IMG/VR virus record: IMGVR_UViG_3300046559_000385
Span: 1-43,392 of that record
Reading direction: 5' to 3' (one strand)
Length of the DNA: 43,392 nucleotides
Source: a virus
The translations under genes were made by a program, and so were the position numbers. Positions 28,727 to 37,301 of the stretch are shown here, piece after piece. The stretch's first letter is position 1. Each line of letters opens with the position of its first letter. The notes under the pieces were generated by a model that saw only the letters and a list, made by a program, of their open reading frames with translations, was not told the DNA's origin and did not search any database.

Positions 28727-31496
28727 TCTCTCAGTAGTCGTCGTCGCCGCGACGCTGGCCCTCTCGGAGACTGTCTCCCCGAGCGGCCTTGGCAGTCGCA
28801 CCCGGTTCTACTTCCCGAACAGTGGGACCGCGGCCGTTTCGCCGTCCGCAGGGACAGGCTGGAACGACACGACGCAATTCGATCGAGTCGCCCTCGCTCG
28901 CTCGCACAAGAACGAAACGGCGGTTACGAAGACTGAGATCTTCAACGGGTCAGTCCCGGCGAAGGTGCTCATGCGGCAGTTCGTCTCCGAGCCTATCTCT
29001 GCGCAGGTCATTTCCGGCTCAGTCAAAGGCCAGCTGCAAGGGCTTACGAGTCAGGTCGCGAAGCTGGGCAACGTAGCCGTTGCCATCCGCATCGTCAAGA
29101 ACGACGGGACGGATTATAACCCCGTCAAAGACCTGATTCAGACGCCAGCAGCCGGCGATCTGGTCGCCGCTCCTCCGCAGTTTAGCACGACGCTCACGAA
29201 CCGCTCCCTGAACAACATCAGCGAGCAGGTCGGCATCGGTCTGACTCCGCAGACGGCAGTTGCTGGAGACCGGATTGTCATTGAGCTGGGCGTGCTGGAC
29301 ACGGTTGCCAACGCGTCGAGAACGCTCGGACTCTCGTTCGGCGGGACGACGATCACCGACCTCGCCGAGGACAACACCACCACCACCGTCAACTATCCGT
29401 GGATCGAGTTCAATACTCCGATCCTGATGGATCCGATTGAGCTGCTCAAGCTCTCGGAAACCGTCACGGCAAAGAGGTATGGCGATGCCACGCCTGCGAA
29501 TGAAGTCCTCCGACTCTCGGATACGGTCACCGTCACGCGCGATCTTGAGACGGGAGGGTTCGACGAGACCCTGCGGTTATCGGACGTAGTTTCGTCAGCG
29601 CTACAGCTGGCCGTCTCAGTCGGGTCAGAAACCTTACGCATAACTGATACCTCAACTCCTGCGATAGAACTATCGACGTCCCTGACGGAGACGTTCCACC
29701 TTGGTGATGGTGGTGCGGTCAACCAACAAGGTATCGTCCGACTTGAAGGCGTCCTTCGCGTCATAGATGGTCCGCCCGTCGCGGAGCTAGGCTTCTTCGT
29801 CGGTCCGGAGGTTCTTGTCCTCTCGGATACGGTCGCTGCCGCGTTAACGAGCGGCGCTAGTGATCTTAATGCCTCCGGATTTGATGAGACGCTCAAGCTC
29901 TCCGAAAGCGTTCAGACAACACTCGATCCGCTGCAGGCAAGCCCCTCAGAGATCATTCACGTTTCGGATTCCGTCCAGACGCTGCTAAATCCGCTGCAGG
30001 CGTCGCAGACGGAAACGCTGAAGCTGACGGATACCGTTCAGGCGCAGCTTGATACGCTACTCGTATCGCTCTCCGAGACGCTCAAACTTTCTGATGCAGT
30101 TTTTGCGTCGACCGACGCACTGAGCGCGTTACTTCAGGAGACGCTGAAGCTCTCAGAAGCGCCACAAGAGACGCTTGACCCGCTGCAGGCATCGCCGCAG
30201 GAGATGCTGAAGCTCTCCGACGTGCTGCAGGCGCAGACGAACCAGCTGAACGCGTCACAAACCGAGACGCTCAAGCTCTCCGAAGCACTACAGGCGCAAC
30301 TCGATACGCTGCTGGCCTCTCTCAGCGAGATGCTGCGTCTATCGGACAGCATCCTGGCGTCACGTGACCTATCAGTTAGCGGCATCGACGAGACGCTCAA
30401 GCTGACGGATGCAGTCTTCGAGACGCTCGATCCACTACAGGCGTCGCCAAGTGAGACGCTCAAGCTGACAGATACCGTCTTCACCACGCTTGACCCGCTT
30501 CAGACGACGCCAAGCGAGATCGTTCACGTCACCGATACGGTCACGCCTGCACTTGAACTGTCCACGTCGCTTCAAGAGACGCTCAAGCTTTCCGAGAGCG
30601 CCTCGGGTATTACGGATCTCCTTGCGACGCTGAGCGAACTGGTTCACGTCTCAGATGCAGTTACGGCGAAGCGTTACGGCGATGCGACTCCGAGTGCGGA
30701 AACGGTTCGGATTGCAGATACCGTCACCGCGTCGATGGGCGAGCTTGCCCTGCCTCAAGGTGAGCAGCTCAAGCTCTCGGAAGAGCTGATCGTTGTGATG
30801 GGGACGGGCGTCTTCCAGGTAGAGACGCTCAGGCTCACGGACACGATTGCCGCTTCCATCGATCCTGAATTCGGCACGGTATCTGAACAGCTGAAGCTCT
30901 CTGACAGCGTGAACGTCGCGCTAGAACTGTCAGCGTCCCTCACGGAAGCGCTTCGGCTCTCTGAGGCGCCAAGTGAGACGCTCAATCCAGAGCAGGTCAG
31001 CCTTTCAGAGACGCTCAGGATAACTGACACCGTCACAGCGGGCCTGGGTGACATCGCCTCGTCACCGACAGAGCAGCTGAAGCTCAGCGACGCGCTGACC
31101 GTCAGTGTTGACCTTTCGGCGAGTACGTCCGAGACGCTGCGGATCGCCGATGCCATATCTGCTTCGCGTGATCTTGATGTTGCGCTTGATGAGGTCTTAC
31201 ACGTCGCGGATACGCTGGATATCATCGAAGACCCAATCGTCATCGAACTTGCAGAAACCCTTCACCTTGACGATCAGGTCGCGGCTGCACTCGATCTTTC
31301 AGCCGCGCTGCAAGAGAGTCTCAGAATTCATGATACGGCGTCGGGACTCGTCTTTGTCCCACAGATCGTCCGCATCCATGTCGTCGGCAACTATCGCCCG
31401 ACGGTCGATGTGGTTGGCAATGTGCGCAAGACGGTGAGCGTGGTCGGTAATGTGCGCAAGACGGTCTCAGTAACCGGAAGCTGGAGTGATGCCTGA
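28719..31496 (+). CDS. Large repeat-containing fibre protein (925 aa)
   Basis: TTG start at 28719. Residues 1-235 form an N-terminal domain with beta-rich sequence (TRFYFPNSGTAAVSPSAG, then AVAIRIVKNDGTDYNPVKD). From about residue 238 to 880 there are roughly 31 repeats of about 21 residues with the pattern E-T-L-K-L-[ST]-[DE]-[AST]-V-x-A-x-L-D-x-L-x-A-S-x-S. One block (AKRYGDATP) occurs twice, far apart. The C-terminus carries three copies of VVGNVRKTVSV-type sequence. The pattern suggests a beta-solenoid or long extended shaft. Ser/Thr content makes it a good candidate for sugar attachment by the neighbouring enzymes. It sits between the two accessory islands and the neck genes, so its place in the virion is not certain. 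Confidence 0.75.
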   Translation: MADLSVVVVAATLALSETVSPSGLGSRTRFYFPNSGTAAVSPSAGTGWNDTTQFDRVALARSHKNETAVTKTEIFNGSVPAKVLMRQFVSEPISAQVISGSVKGQLQGLTSQVAKLGNVAVAIRIVKNDGTDYNPVKDLIQTPAAGDLVAAPPQFSTTLTNRSLNNISEQVGIGLTPQTAVAGDRIVIELGVLDTVANASRTLGLSFGGTTITDLAEDNTTTTVNYPWIEFNTPILMDPIELLKLSETVTAKRYGDATPANEVLRLSDTVTVTRDLETGGFDETLRLSDVVSSALQLAVSVGSETLRITDTSTPAIELSTSLTETFHLGDGGAVNQQGIVRLEGVLRVIDGPPVAELGFFVGPEVLVLSDTVAAALTSGASDLNASGFDETLKLSESVQTTLDPLQASPSEIIHVSDSVQTLLNPLQASQTETLKLTDTVQAQLDTLLVSLSETLKLSDAVFASTDALSALLQETLKLSEAPQETLDPLQASPQEMLKLSDVLQAQTNQLNASQTETLKLSEALQAQLDTLLASLSEMLRLSDSILASRDLSVSGIDETLKLTDAVFETLDPLQASPSETLKLTDTVFTTLDPLQTTPSEIVHVTDTVTPALELSTSLQETLKLSESASGITDLLATLSELVHVSDAVTAKRYGDATPSAETVRIADTVTASMGELALPQGEQLKLSEELIVVMGTGVFQVETLRLTDTIAASIDPEFGTVSEQLKLSDSVNVALELSASLTEALRLSEAPSETLNPEQVSLSETLRITDTVTAGLGDIASSPTEQLKLSDALTVSVDLSASTSETLRIADAISASRDLDVALDEVLHVADTLDIIEDPIVIELAETLHLDDQVAAALDLSAALQESLRIHDTASGLVFVPQIVRIHVVGNYRPTVDVVGNVRKTVSVVGNVRKTVSVTGSWSDA

Positions 31497-31870
31497 TGGC
31501 CATTGATGGAGCACTTGACGGCCTGTTTATCGGTGGTGACAGTGAGGTCGTCTATACGGATAGCGACCCCGTCCCGCCAGACATGGCCGCGTGGAACATC
31601 GTTCTCGATATCAGAAAGAAGGACACGTCGAATTCTCCTGCGCTCTTGTCGAAGATCGGCGTGGTAAGCGGCGTGTATGCCAACACGCAGGCGGCGAATC
31701 AGCAGAAGGTAACATTCACACTGACGGCGGCAGAGTTAGGATCGACGATCTTCAAGGGTGACGATCCACGGATGCGATATTCGATCAAGAGGACGAACGC
31801 GGGTGCCGAGCAGCCGTTGCGCTACGGTGACTGTACCATCATTCGTGTGACGCAGATCGAGGGAGAGTGA
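31496..31870 (+). CDS. Small beta-rich tail/fibre-associated protein (124 aa)
   Basis: ATG at 31496, one base overlap with the fibre gene. MAIDGALDGLFIGGDSEVVY is followed by AWNIVLDIRKKDTSNSPALL and beta strands (QKVTFTLTAAELGSTIFKGD). This is reminiscent of short baseplate-upper-protein-like domains, but I cannot assign it firmly. Likely a partner or cap of the fibre. Confidence 0.6.
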   Translation: MAIDGALDGLFIGGDSEVVYTDSDPVPPDMAAWNIVLDIRKKDTSNSPALLSKIGVVSGVYANTQAANQQKVTFTLTAAELGSTIFKGDDPRMRYSIKRTNAGAEQPLRYGDCTIIRVTQIEGE

Positions 31871-31871
31871 C

Positions 31872-32480
31872 ATGCCGTTAGTCATCGATGCAACTGTTGG
31901 GGGAGTCGCTTCAAACAGCTACGAGACGCTGGCAGAAGCGCAGGCGTATTACGAGTCGCGCCTGCCGCTATCCGGGTGGGAAGACGCGGACAGCCAGGAC
32001 GTGCTGCTGGTCATGGCCACGCGGCTGCTCGAGAACTTCGCGAACTCGCTGAAGGTCCTCGTGCCGGCACAGAACGGCATCGCGGCCTACTACCTCATCG
32101 AGCGTCGATGGACCGGGATGCCTGCTACCGCGACGCAGAAGCTCTCGTGGCCGCGCATCGGGATGTACGACGTTAACGGGAACCCGATTCCAGAGACCGT
32201 CATCCCTCAGGAGCTGAAGGATGCCGAGTCCGAGTTCGCCGGGCAGCTTGGCATAGCAGACCGCACGCTGGACAACGACGTGATCGTGCAGGGACTGACA
32301 TCCGTCAAGGCGGGCAGCGTGGCGCTGACGTTCAAGAATCAATTTCAGCCACAGGTCGTGCCTGACGCGGTGCTGAACCTGTTGCTGCCAGGGTGGCTGA
32401 CCGACGTGGTCGTCGAACCGGCCGTGCCCGCGCTGTTCGACGTCGTATCTGGTCCACGTCATCATGGAGGCTGGTGGTGA
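31872..32480 (+). CDS. Head-tail connector, DnaT-like family (202 aa)
   Basis: ATG at 31872, two bases after the previous stop. The start MPLVIDATVGGVASNSYETL, then AEAQAYYESRL, WEDADSQDVLLVMATRLL and WTGMPATATQKLSWPRIG match phage proteins often annotated as putative DnaT-like ssDNA-binding, which by position act as head-completion adaptors on the portal. The C-terminus has LLLPGWL. Function as connector is inferred from gene order. Confidence 0.7.
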   Translation: MPLVIDATVGGVASNSYETLAEAQAYYESRLPLSGWEDADSQDVLLVMATRLLENFANSLKVLVPAQNGIAAYYLIERRWTGMPATATQKLSWPRIGMYDVNGNPIPETVIPQELKDAESEFAGQLGIADRTLDNDVIVQGLTSVKAGSVALTFKNQFQPQVVPDAVLNLLLPGWLTDVVVEPAVPALFDVVSGPRHHGGWW

Positions 32481-32860
32481 GCATCCTTGATGCGCTGCGC
32501 GCAGGCGTGAAGGTCGCAGACAAGGTGACGAAGCCTCTGCAGCCGTCGGTCTCCTTCGAGCGCTACCTGAGCGAGGATGGATTCGGTACGCGCACCTATG
32601 CATCTGCCGTTCCGCTGAAGGCGATCGTCGAGCATAAGCAGCGAAACGTGAGCACGATGACAGGTGAGCTGGCCGTCAGCCGCGCGTATGTCATGTTCCT
32701 GGACATCGCCGCGTTGGTGATCGCGACGGCAGGGGACGGCGTGGACGTGAATGATAAGATCACGCTGCCGAATGGCGTGACAGGGCCGATCTTGAACTTC
32801 GACGGCTTCGTGGATGCCGGAACTGGACAACCACTTGCGACGGAGATATACCTCGGATGA
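32477..32860 (+). CDS. Head closure (stopper) protein-like (127 aa)
   Basis: GTG in a GTGA overlap. The sequence has an N-terminal helix (MSILDALRAGVKVADKVTK), then a beta-barrel-like body (FERYLSEDGFGTRTYASAVP, and MTGELAVSRAYVMFLDIAAL) and GDGVDVNDKITLPNGV near the end. This is the layout of short head-closure proteins that follow the adaptor gene. It closes the neck before tail joining. Confidence 0.7.
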   Translation: MSILDALRAGVKVADKVTKPLQPSVSFERYLSEDGFGTRTYASAVPLKAIVEHKQRNVSTMTGELAVSRAYVMFLDIAALVIATAGDGVDVNDKITLPNGVTGPILNFDGFVDAGTGQPLATEIYLG

Positions 32861-33930
32861 CCTTCATCGATTCCCGTCATAAGCTCTTCGGCCATCTCGA
32901 CCGCCTCGTCGGCTGGCAGCACGGAGAGCATCCAGCACCGGTGACGGTCGAGTGGGACCTCTCGAACCGCTGCGCGCTCGGGTGCATGGACTGTCACTTC
33001 GCGCACACGCACACACGCGGACCGTGGGCGAGCAAGCCGCGCACCTTACCGATGGCATACGACTCAGGTGGTGACCTGGCTGACATCGACGTCGTGCGAC
33101 GCGGTCTGGACCAGATGGCGCGCATCGGTGTCAAGGGTATCGTGTGGAGCGGAGGTGGAGAGCCGACGACGCATCCGCGATGGCAGGACGTCATCGACTA
33201 CGCCTCGTCGCTCGGTCTGCAGCAAGGCATGTATACGTTCGGCGGACTGTTTGATGAGAAGTCGGCGACACACCTCGCGAGGCATGCTGAATGGGTCGTC
33301 GTCTCGCTTGACGCACCTGACGAGCATACCTACGCGCACGAGAAGGGCGTGCAGTCGTCACGGTTCTTTGCCGCCTGCGACGGTATCGGGTGGTTGGCGC
33401 AGGTGAAGAAGGCGACCGTCGGCGTCTCGTTCCTCTTGCATGCGGACAACTGGACGCGTGCTGGTGAGATGCTGTCGCTGGCACGAGCGCTTGGTGCGAC
33501 CTACATCACCTTCCGCCCAGCCGTTCGTACAACGCCGGATGCACCATCAACGTGTACTGACGACCGCTCGTGGATCACCGCCGCGCTGCCGAACCTGAAG
33601 GACTACGAGAGCGAGCCCGATGTCGAGTGTGACGTCGATCGGTTCCTGCAGTATCGAGATTGGACGACGCGGTCCTATTCGACGTGCCACGGCGTGAAGT
33701 TGACGACGACGATCACACCCGACGGTCGTCTATGGATGTGTCCGCAGCACCGTGGCGTGCCTGGAAGCTGTCTTGGCGACCTCAAGACCGAGTCGTTCAA
33801 GGACATCTGGTATAGGCATGGTGGTACCTATACACAGTTTGACAACTGCCGCGTCATGTGCCGCTTGCATCTGATGAACGAGACGCTTGCACAAGTCTAC
33901 GCGCAGCACGAGCATGGAGCATTTCTGTGA
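32857..33930 (+). CDS. Radical SAM enzyme with SPASM-like C-terminus (357 aa)
   Basis: ATG in an ATGA overlap with the neck gene. The radical SAM signature C-x3-C-x2-C is at 39-46 (CALGCMDC), followed by SGGGEPT (98-104), which binds SAM in this superfamily. The C-terminus has Cys residues spaced as in SPASM domains (CHGVKLTTTITPDGRLWMCP, then GSCLGDL, DNCRVMC) for additional iron-sulfur clusters. The expected chemistry is radical modification of a sugar, peptide or cofactor. It is the first gene of the second accessory island inside the neck genes. Substrate not visible from sequence. Confidence 0.85.
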   Translation: MTFIDSRHKLFGHLDRLVGWQHGEHPAPVTVEWDLSNRCALGCMDCHFAHTHTRGPWASKPRTLPMAYDSGGDLADIDVVRRGLDQMARIGVKGIVWSGGGEPTTHPRWQDVIDYASSLGLQQGMYTFGGLFDEKSATHLARHAEWVVVSLDAPDEHTYAHEKGVQSSRFFAACDGIGWLAQVKKATVGVSFLLHADNWTRAGEMLSLARALGATYITFRPAVRTTPDAPSTCTDDRSWITAALPNLKDYESEPDVECDVDRFLQYRDWTTRSYSTCHGVKLTTTITPDGRLWMCPQHRGVPGSCLGDLKTESFKDIWYRHGGTYTQFDNCRVMCRLHLMNETLAQVYAQHEHGAFL

Positions 33931-34556
33931 TCAACGTCTGTATCACCGTGTTCAACCGTTACGACCTGCTTGCCCGTCTCTTCGCGTCGCTTGGTGCTAG
34001 CACGGTGCAGCCTGACGAGGTCTACGTCATCGATCGCGGAAATGATCCCGTCCGACTGAAGCATGCCGCCAACGGACGCCCGTTCATCACGGTGCCGCTC
34101 GAAGGGCAGAGCCTCCCGGCAGCGTGGAATTGGTTCATGTCGAACGTCGAGGAGGAGCGCGTCATCGTAAGCGATGACATCGAGTTCTTCCCTGAGACGT
34201 TGGAAACCTTCTTGAAGACGCCAGGTGACCTTGTCGGACTGGAGGATGGCAAGTCGAGTCACTTTGCCTGCTTCGCGCCGCGCAACAGCTGTATCAAGAA
34301 GGTCGGGTTCTTCGACGAGTCGCTGTCACCCGACTACATGTATTTTGAGGATAGCGACTATGGCCGACGCATGCTCCTGTTAGGCATACCGATCGTCGGC
34401 ATCTCGTGCATGCATCACGGCTTGGCGCAGTCGTGGGAGAAGAAGACGGAAGCGCAACGCAGCGATCACCATCGGCGGTTCATGATCGCGCAGGACAACT
34501 ATATCAAGAAGTGGGGCGGCATCCCTGGGAAAGAGAAGAAGCATGCAGATCGGTAA
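33927..34556 (+). CDS. GT2-like glycosyltransferase (209 aa)
   Basis: GTG start in a GTGA overlap. The N-terminus MINVCITVFNRYDLLARLFA is the GT2 nucleotide-binding start. VIVSDDIEFFPETLE (about 79-93) holds the metal-binding acidic pair, and FFDESLSPDYMYFEDSDYG is the acceptor-side motif typical of rhamnosyl- and galactosyltransferase-like GT2 proteins. The chain is short (209 residues), so it may work with the GT-B enzyme downstream. Confidence 0.75.
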   Translation: MINVCITVFNRYDLLARLFASLGASTVQPDEVYVIDRGNDPVRLKHAANGRPFITVPLEGQSLPAAWNWFMSNVEEERVIVSDDIEFFPETLETFLKTPGDLVGLEDGKSSHFACFAPRNSCIKKVGFFDESLSPDYMYFEDSDYGRRMLLLGIPIVGISCMHHGLAQSWEKKTEAQRSDHHRRFMIAQDNYIKKWGGIPGKEKKHADR

Positions 34557-35058
34557 CCTCTATCATCATCGCGTACTTGGAATGCTGGCGACGCGGACGC
34601 AGAGCTACCTGGAGATCGGCGTACAGGAGGGTGATTCGCTAGCAGCTGTCGTCGCGGCGAACAGGGAGATCGACGTCACACTCTGCGATCCATGGGATGC
34701 TAATCACGGCGGCACGAACCGTGGCTCACACCACCACATTCAGGAGCGCTTGAACACGCTCGCGCATCGGGGTAAGCGCTGCTACCTCGACGGGTTCTCG
34801 TCTGTGGAGATCCCGAAGATCGACTGTCAGCACTTTGACCTCATTCACGTTGACGGCGATCACTCCTATGAGGGCTGTAAGAATGACCTCAAGATGTGCT
34901 GGCCGATGACGTTACGCTACCTCGTGGTTCACGACGTGTTCTTCCAGGAAGTACGTGACGCGGCGTTTCAGTTTCTCGAGTGGCACCACGCGGAGTTCGG
35001 TGAGGTATCATTCTCTGCATCAGACCACGGGACTCTGGTGATCGAGAGGGAGCGATGA
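34543..35058 (+). CDS. Class I methyltransferase (171 aa)
   Basis: The ATG at 34543 overlaps the GT gene by 14 bases. YLEIGVQEGDSLAAVVAANR (22-41) is the SAM-binding loop, VTLCDPWD follows, and FDLIHVDGDHSYEGCKNDL (about 98-116) matches the Methyltransf_24 pattern with an acidic HVDGDH. The C-terminal part carries further strands. Probably methylates a sugar built in this island. Confidence 0.75.
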   Translation: MQIGNLYHHRVLGMLATRTQSYLEIGVQEGDSLAAVVAANREIDVTLCDPWDANHGGTNRGSHHHIQERLNTLAHRGKRCYLDGFSSVEIPKIDCQHFDLIHVDGDHSYEGCKNDLKMCWPMTLRYLVVHDVFFQEVRDAAFQFLEWHHAEFGEVSFSASDHGTLVIERER

Positions 35059-36299
35059 AAAAGCTCCTCTGGGTCGGCGATGCCTGCGTGAGCTCGGGGT
35101 TCGCCCGAGCGACGCATAACATCCTCGACACGTTGCGCTACGTCTTCGACGTCCAGGTGCTCGGACTGTGTTACAGCGGTGACCCGCACGACTATCCGTA
35201 CAAGGTCTATCCCGCGTACAGTGGTGGAGATGCGTTCGGCGTCGGGCGTGTCAAGGACATCGCGGAGTCATTCAAGCCGGACGTTATCGTCATCCAGCAG
35301 GACCCGTGGAACTTTCCACCATACCTCGAGCAGCTCAAGGGGATCGACGCGCCTATCGTCGGACATGTGGCCGTTGACGGTAAGAACTGCGCCGGAGAGA
35401 AGTTGCAGGGGCTGGCGGCCTGCGTCTTCTGGACGATGTTCGGGGAGGCGGAAGCGAAGGTTGGAGGCTATGTCGGGCCGACAGAAGTCATCCCGCTGGG
35501 CGTCGATCGTAACATCTACAAGCCTCTGGACAAGATAGAGCTGAAGGCGAATATCATAGGCCCCGTCCTGGCCGTGCAGCATCTCCCTGCCGACTCATTC
35601 GTCGTGGGCGTGGTCGGGCGTAATCAGGAACGCAAGCGCCTCGACCTGACGATCCGGTACTTCGCCGAGTGGGTGCGGTCGCACAAGGTTGAAGATGCCT
35701 GCCTGTGGTGCCACGTTGCGCCGACCGGCGATCAGGCGTATGACATGCACCAGCTCGTGAAGTATTACGGGATGGGCGGTCGCGTGTTCGCGCCTTCTAT
35801 CAATCCGGTCTACGGGCTGCCTGAAGCGTCGATGGCAAAGGTGATCAACCTGTTCGACGTGTTCTTCTCGACCACGCAGGGTGAGGGATTCGGTCTGCCG
35901 GCACTCGAGGCGATGGCGTGCGGCGTGCCGCCACTCCTGCCAGACTGGTCGGCGTATGGCGACTGGGCGCGTCGAGGCGCGACGCTCGTGCCCTGCTCCT
36001 CGACCGCCGTGACGCCGCACATCGGCGGCGCGGTACTCGGCGGCATCATGGACGAGGAGAAGGCCATCGAGAAGCTGCACTGCCTCTATGCCGAGAACGG
36101 TCTGCGTGCGCGGCTGTCACGCCAGGCGCTGGACCTTGCCTCGCAGCCCGAGTTCCAGTGGCCGGTCATCGGGGATGCCTGGCTGAAAGTGCTCTCAGAT
36201 GTGCTCCAGAACTGGCCAGGATTGGCTGTGGAAGCTGAAAAGGACGCGGCCGTGGCTAACCCCTTCCAGAGCCAGGCTGTGGCAGAGGTGGCATCATGA
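35055..36299 (+). CDS. GT-B glycosyltransferase, family 4-like (414 aa)
   Basis: ATG in an ATGA overlap. MKKLLWVGDACVSSGFARAT starts the N-terminal Rossmann domain; IVIQQDPWNFPPYLEQ and EVIPLGVDRNIYKP lead into the C-terminal domain. VGVVGRNQERKRLDLTI, then FSTTQGEGFGLPALEAMACG (about 275-294) is the nucleotide-sugar site typical of GT4 enzymes (E-x7-E). It should transfer a sugar onto a phage or host acceptor. The end is disordered and Ala-rich. Last enzyme of the second island. Confidence 0.82.
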   Translation: MKKLLWVGDACVSSGFARATHNILDTLRYVFDVQVLGLCYSGDPHDYPYKVYPAYSGGDAFGVGRVKDIAESFKPDVIVIQQDPWNFPPYLEQLKGIDAPIVGHVAVDGKNCAGEKLQGLAACVFWTMFGEAEAKVGGYVGPTEVIPLGVDRNIYKPLDKIELKANIIGPVLAVQHLPADSFVVGVVGRNQERKRLDLTIRYFAEWVRSHKVEDACLWCHVAPTGDQAYDMHQLVKYYGMGGRVFAPSINPVYGLPEASMAKVINLFDVFFSTTQGEGFGLPALEAMACGVPPLLPDWSAYGDWARRGATLVPCSSTAVTPHIGGAVLGGIMDEEKAIEKLHCLYAENGLRARLSRQALDLASQPEFQWPVIGDAWLKVLSDVLQNWPGLAVEAEKDAAVANPFQSQAVAEVAS

Positions 36300-36715
36300 A
36301 AGGTGCCAGCGAGATGATCGCGAAGGTGAGACTTGTCGCGAAGGCGCAGCCCAACCGCGTAGGCGCGGCACTCTACCTTGAAGGGCAGATCGAGATGACC
36401 GAGTCGAAGCGGCGCTGCCCCGTGTCGCCGACCGCCGCGCAGTTCAAGGCGATGGGCCGGACGATGCCGAAGGGCCTGGTGCCTGGCACGCTGCGGGCGA
36501 GCGGACAGGTGGCCGAGCCGGAATATCAGGGCAACAACATCTCCGTCACGCTATCTTACGGCGGCGCGGCGATCGACTATGCTATCGTGCAGCACGAGCG
36601 TCTCGACTATCACCACACGACGGGCCAGGCAAAATACCTCGAGAGTGTGATCAACGAGTCGCGGCCGTTCATGGCCGCGCGCCTTGCTGCGCGGCTGCAG
36701 TTAAAGGAAGGCTGA
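36296..36715 (+). CDS. HK97 gp10-like neck/tail-completion protein (139 aa)
   Basis: ATG in an ATGA overlap. The body contains GLVPGTLRASGQVAEPEYQG, then ISVTLSYGGAAIDYAIVQHE and LDYHHTTGQAKYLESVINES, which closely matches the HK97 gp10 type of neck protein. It joins the head to the tail terminator. The chain returns the gene order to normal neck genes after the accessory island. Confidence 0.8.
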   Translation: MKGASEMIAKVRLVAKAQPNRVGAALYLEGQIEMTESKRRCPVSPTAAQFKAMGRTMPKGLVPGTLRASGQVAEPEYQGNNISVTLSYGGAAIDYAIVQHERLDYHHTTGQAKYLESVINESRPFMAARLAARLQLKEG

Positions 36716-36816
36716 TGTTCATCTGGATTCTTTGCAGCCGTTGTCGCTGCTGGTTCTCGCGGATTGACCCGGCGATCGAAGTTAAGAATGCCGCTTACTG
36801 CCTGGAGTGTCAGTGA
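36715..36816 (+). CDS. 33-residue zinc-ribbon mini-protein
   Basis: ATG at 36715 sharing a base with the previous TGA, and TGATG with the next gene. MFIWILCSRCRCWFSRIDPA and a C-terminal CLECQ provide four or five Cys for one zinc ion. Similar 30-40-residue ribbons are common in phages. Confidence 0.55.
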   Translation: MFIWILCSRCRCWFSRIDPAIEVKNAAYCLECQ

Positions 36817-37220
36817 TGCCCTTCCTCGATGAGATCGCCGCGAAGCTCGTGACGGCCAGCGTCGGCACGGTCGGCTCGAACATCTTTCTCGGCTCGAAGG
36901 CGATCATCCCGGTAGGCAACGGACCGTATCTCTCGCTGGTCGAGACGGGCGGTAGCGCGCCGACGCGGATTCAGAATGTCGCGACGGCACACACGCAGCG
37001 CCCGACGGCACAGGTATCGGTACGCGCAAAGTCGTATCAAGCGGCCAGGACGATGCTCCAGGCGGCATACGAGGCGCTTGACGGGACGTTCAACACGACT
37101 CTGAGCGGGACGTTCTATCAGAGCATCACCGCGCGGCAGGAACCGACGGACGTCGGCCTCGATGACGCGGGCCGCGCGATGATCGTGTTTAACATAGAAG
37201 TTGAGAAGCAGCCATCATGA
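36816..37220 (+). CDS. Tail terminator-like protein (134 aa)
   Basis: ATG at 36816. The N-terminal helix (MPFLDEIAAKLVTASVGTVG) and beta core (GPYLSLVETGGSAPTRIQNV, then AQVSVRAKSYQAARTMLQAA and YEALDGTF) match minor capsid/tail terminator proteins that cap the tail tube. Position just before the tail tube gene agrees. It is the last protein of the neck block. Confidence 0.75.
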   Translation: MPFLDEIAAKLVTASVGTVGSNIFLGSKAIIPVGNGPYLSLVETGGSAPTRIQNVATAHTQRPTAQVSVRAKSYQAARTMLQAAYEALDGTFNTTLSGTFYQSITARQEPTDVGLDDAGRAMIVFNIEVEKQPS

Positions 37221-37301
37221 AGCAGGAGTGCGGGACATTAGGGCAGCCATCCTGAAGCATTCCCGCTTCTTGAGGCCTGTCTCTTATACAGGAGACGAGC
37301 G

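Noticed and set aside
29393-31243. Minus-strand Ser-rich frames opposite the fibre gene
   Set aside because: They arise because repeated GAGACGCTGAAGCT-type codons read as Ser/Val on the other strand.
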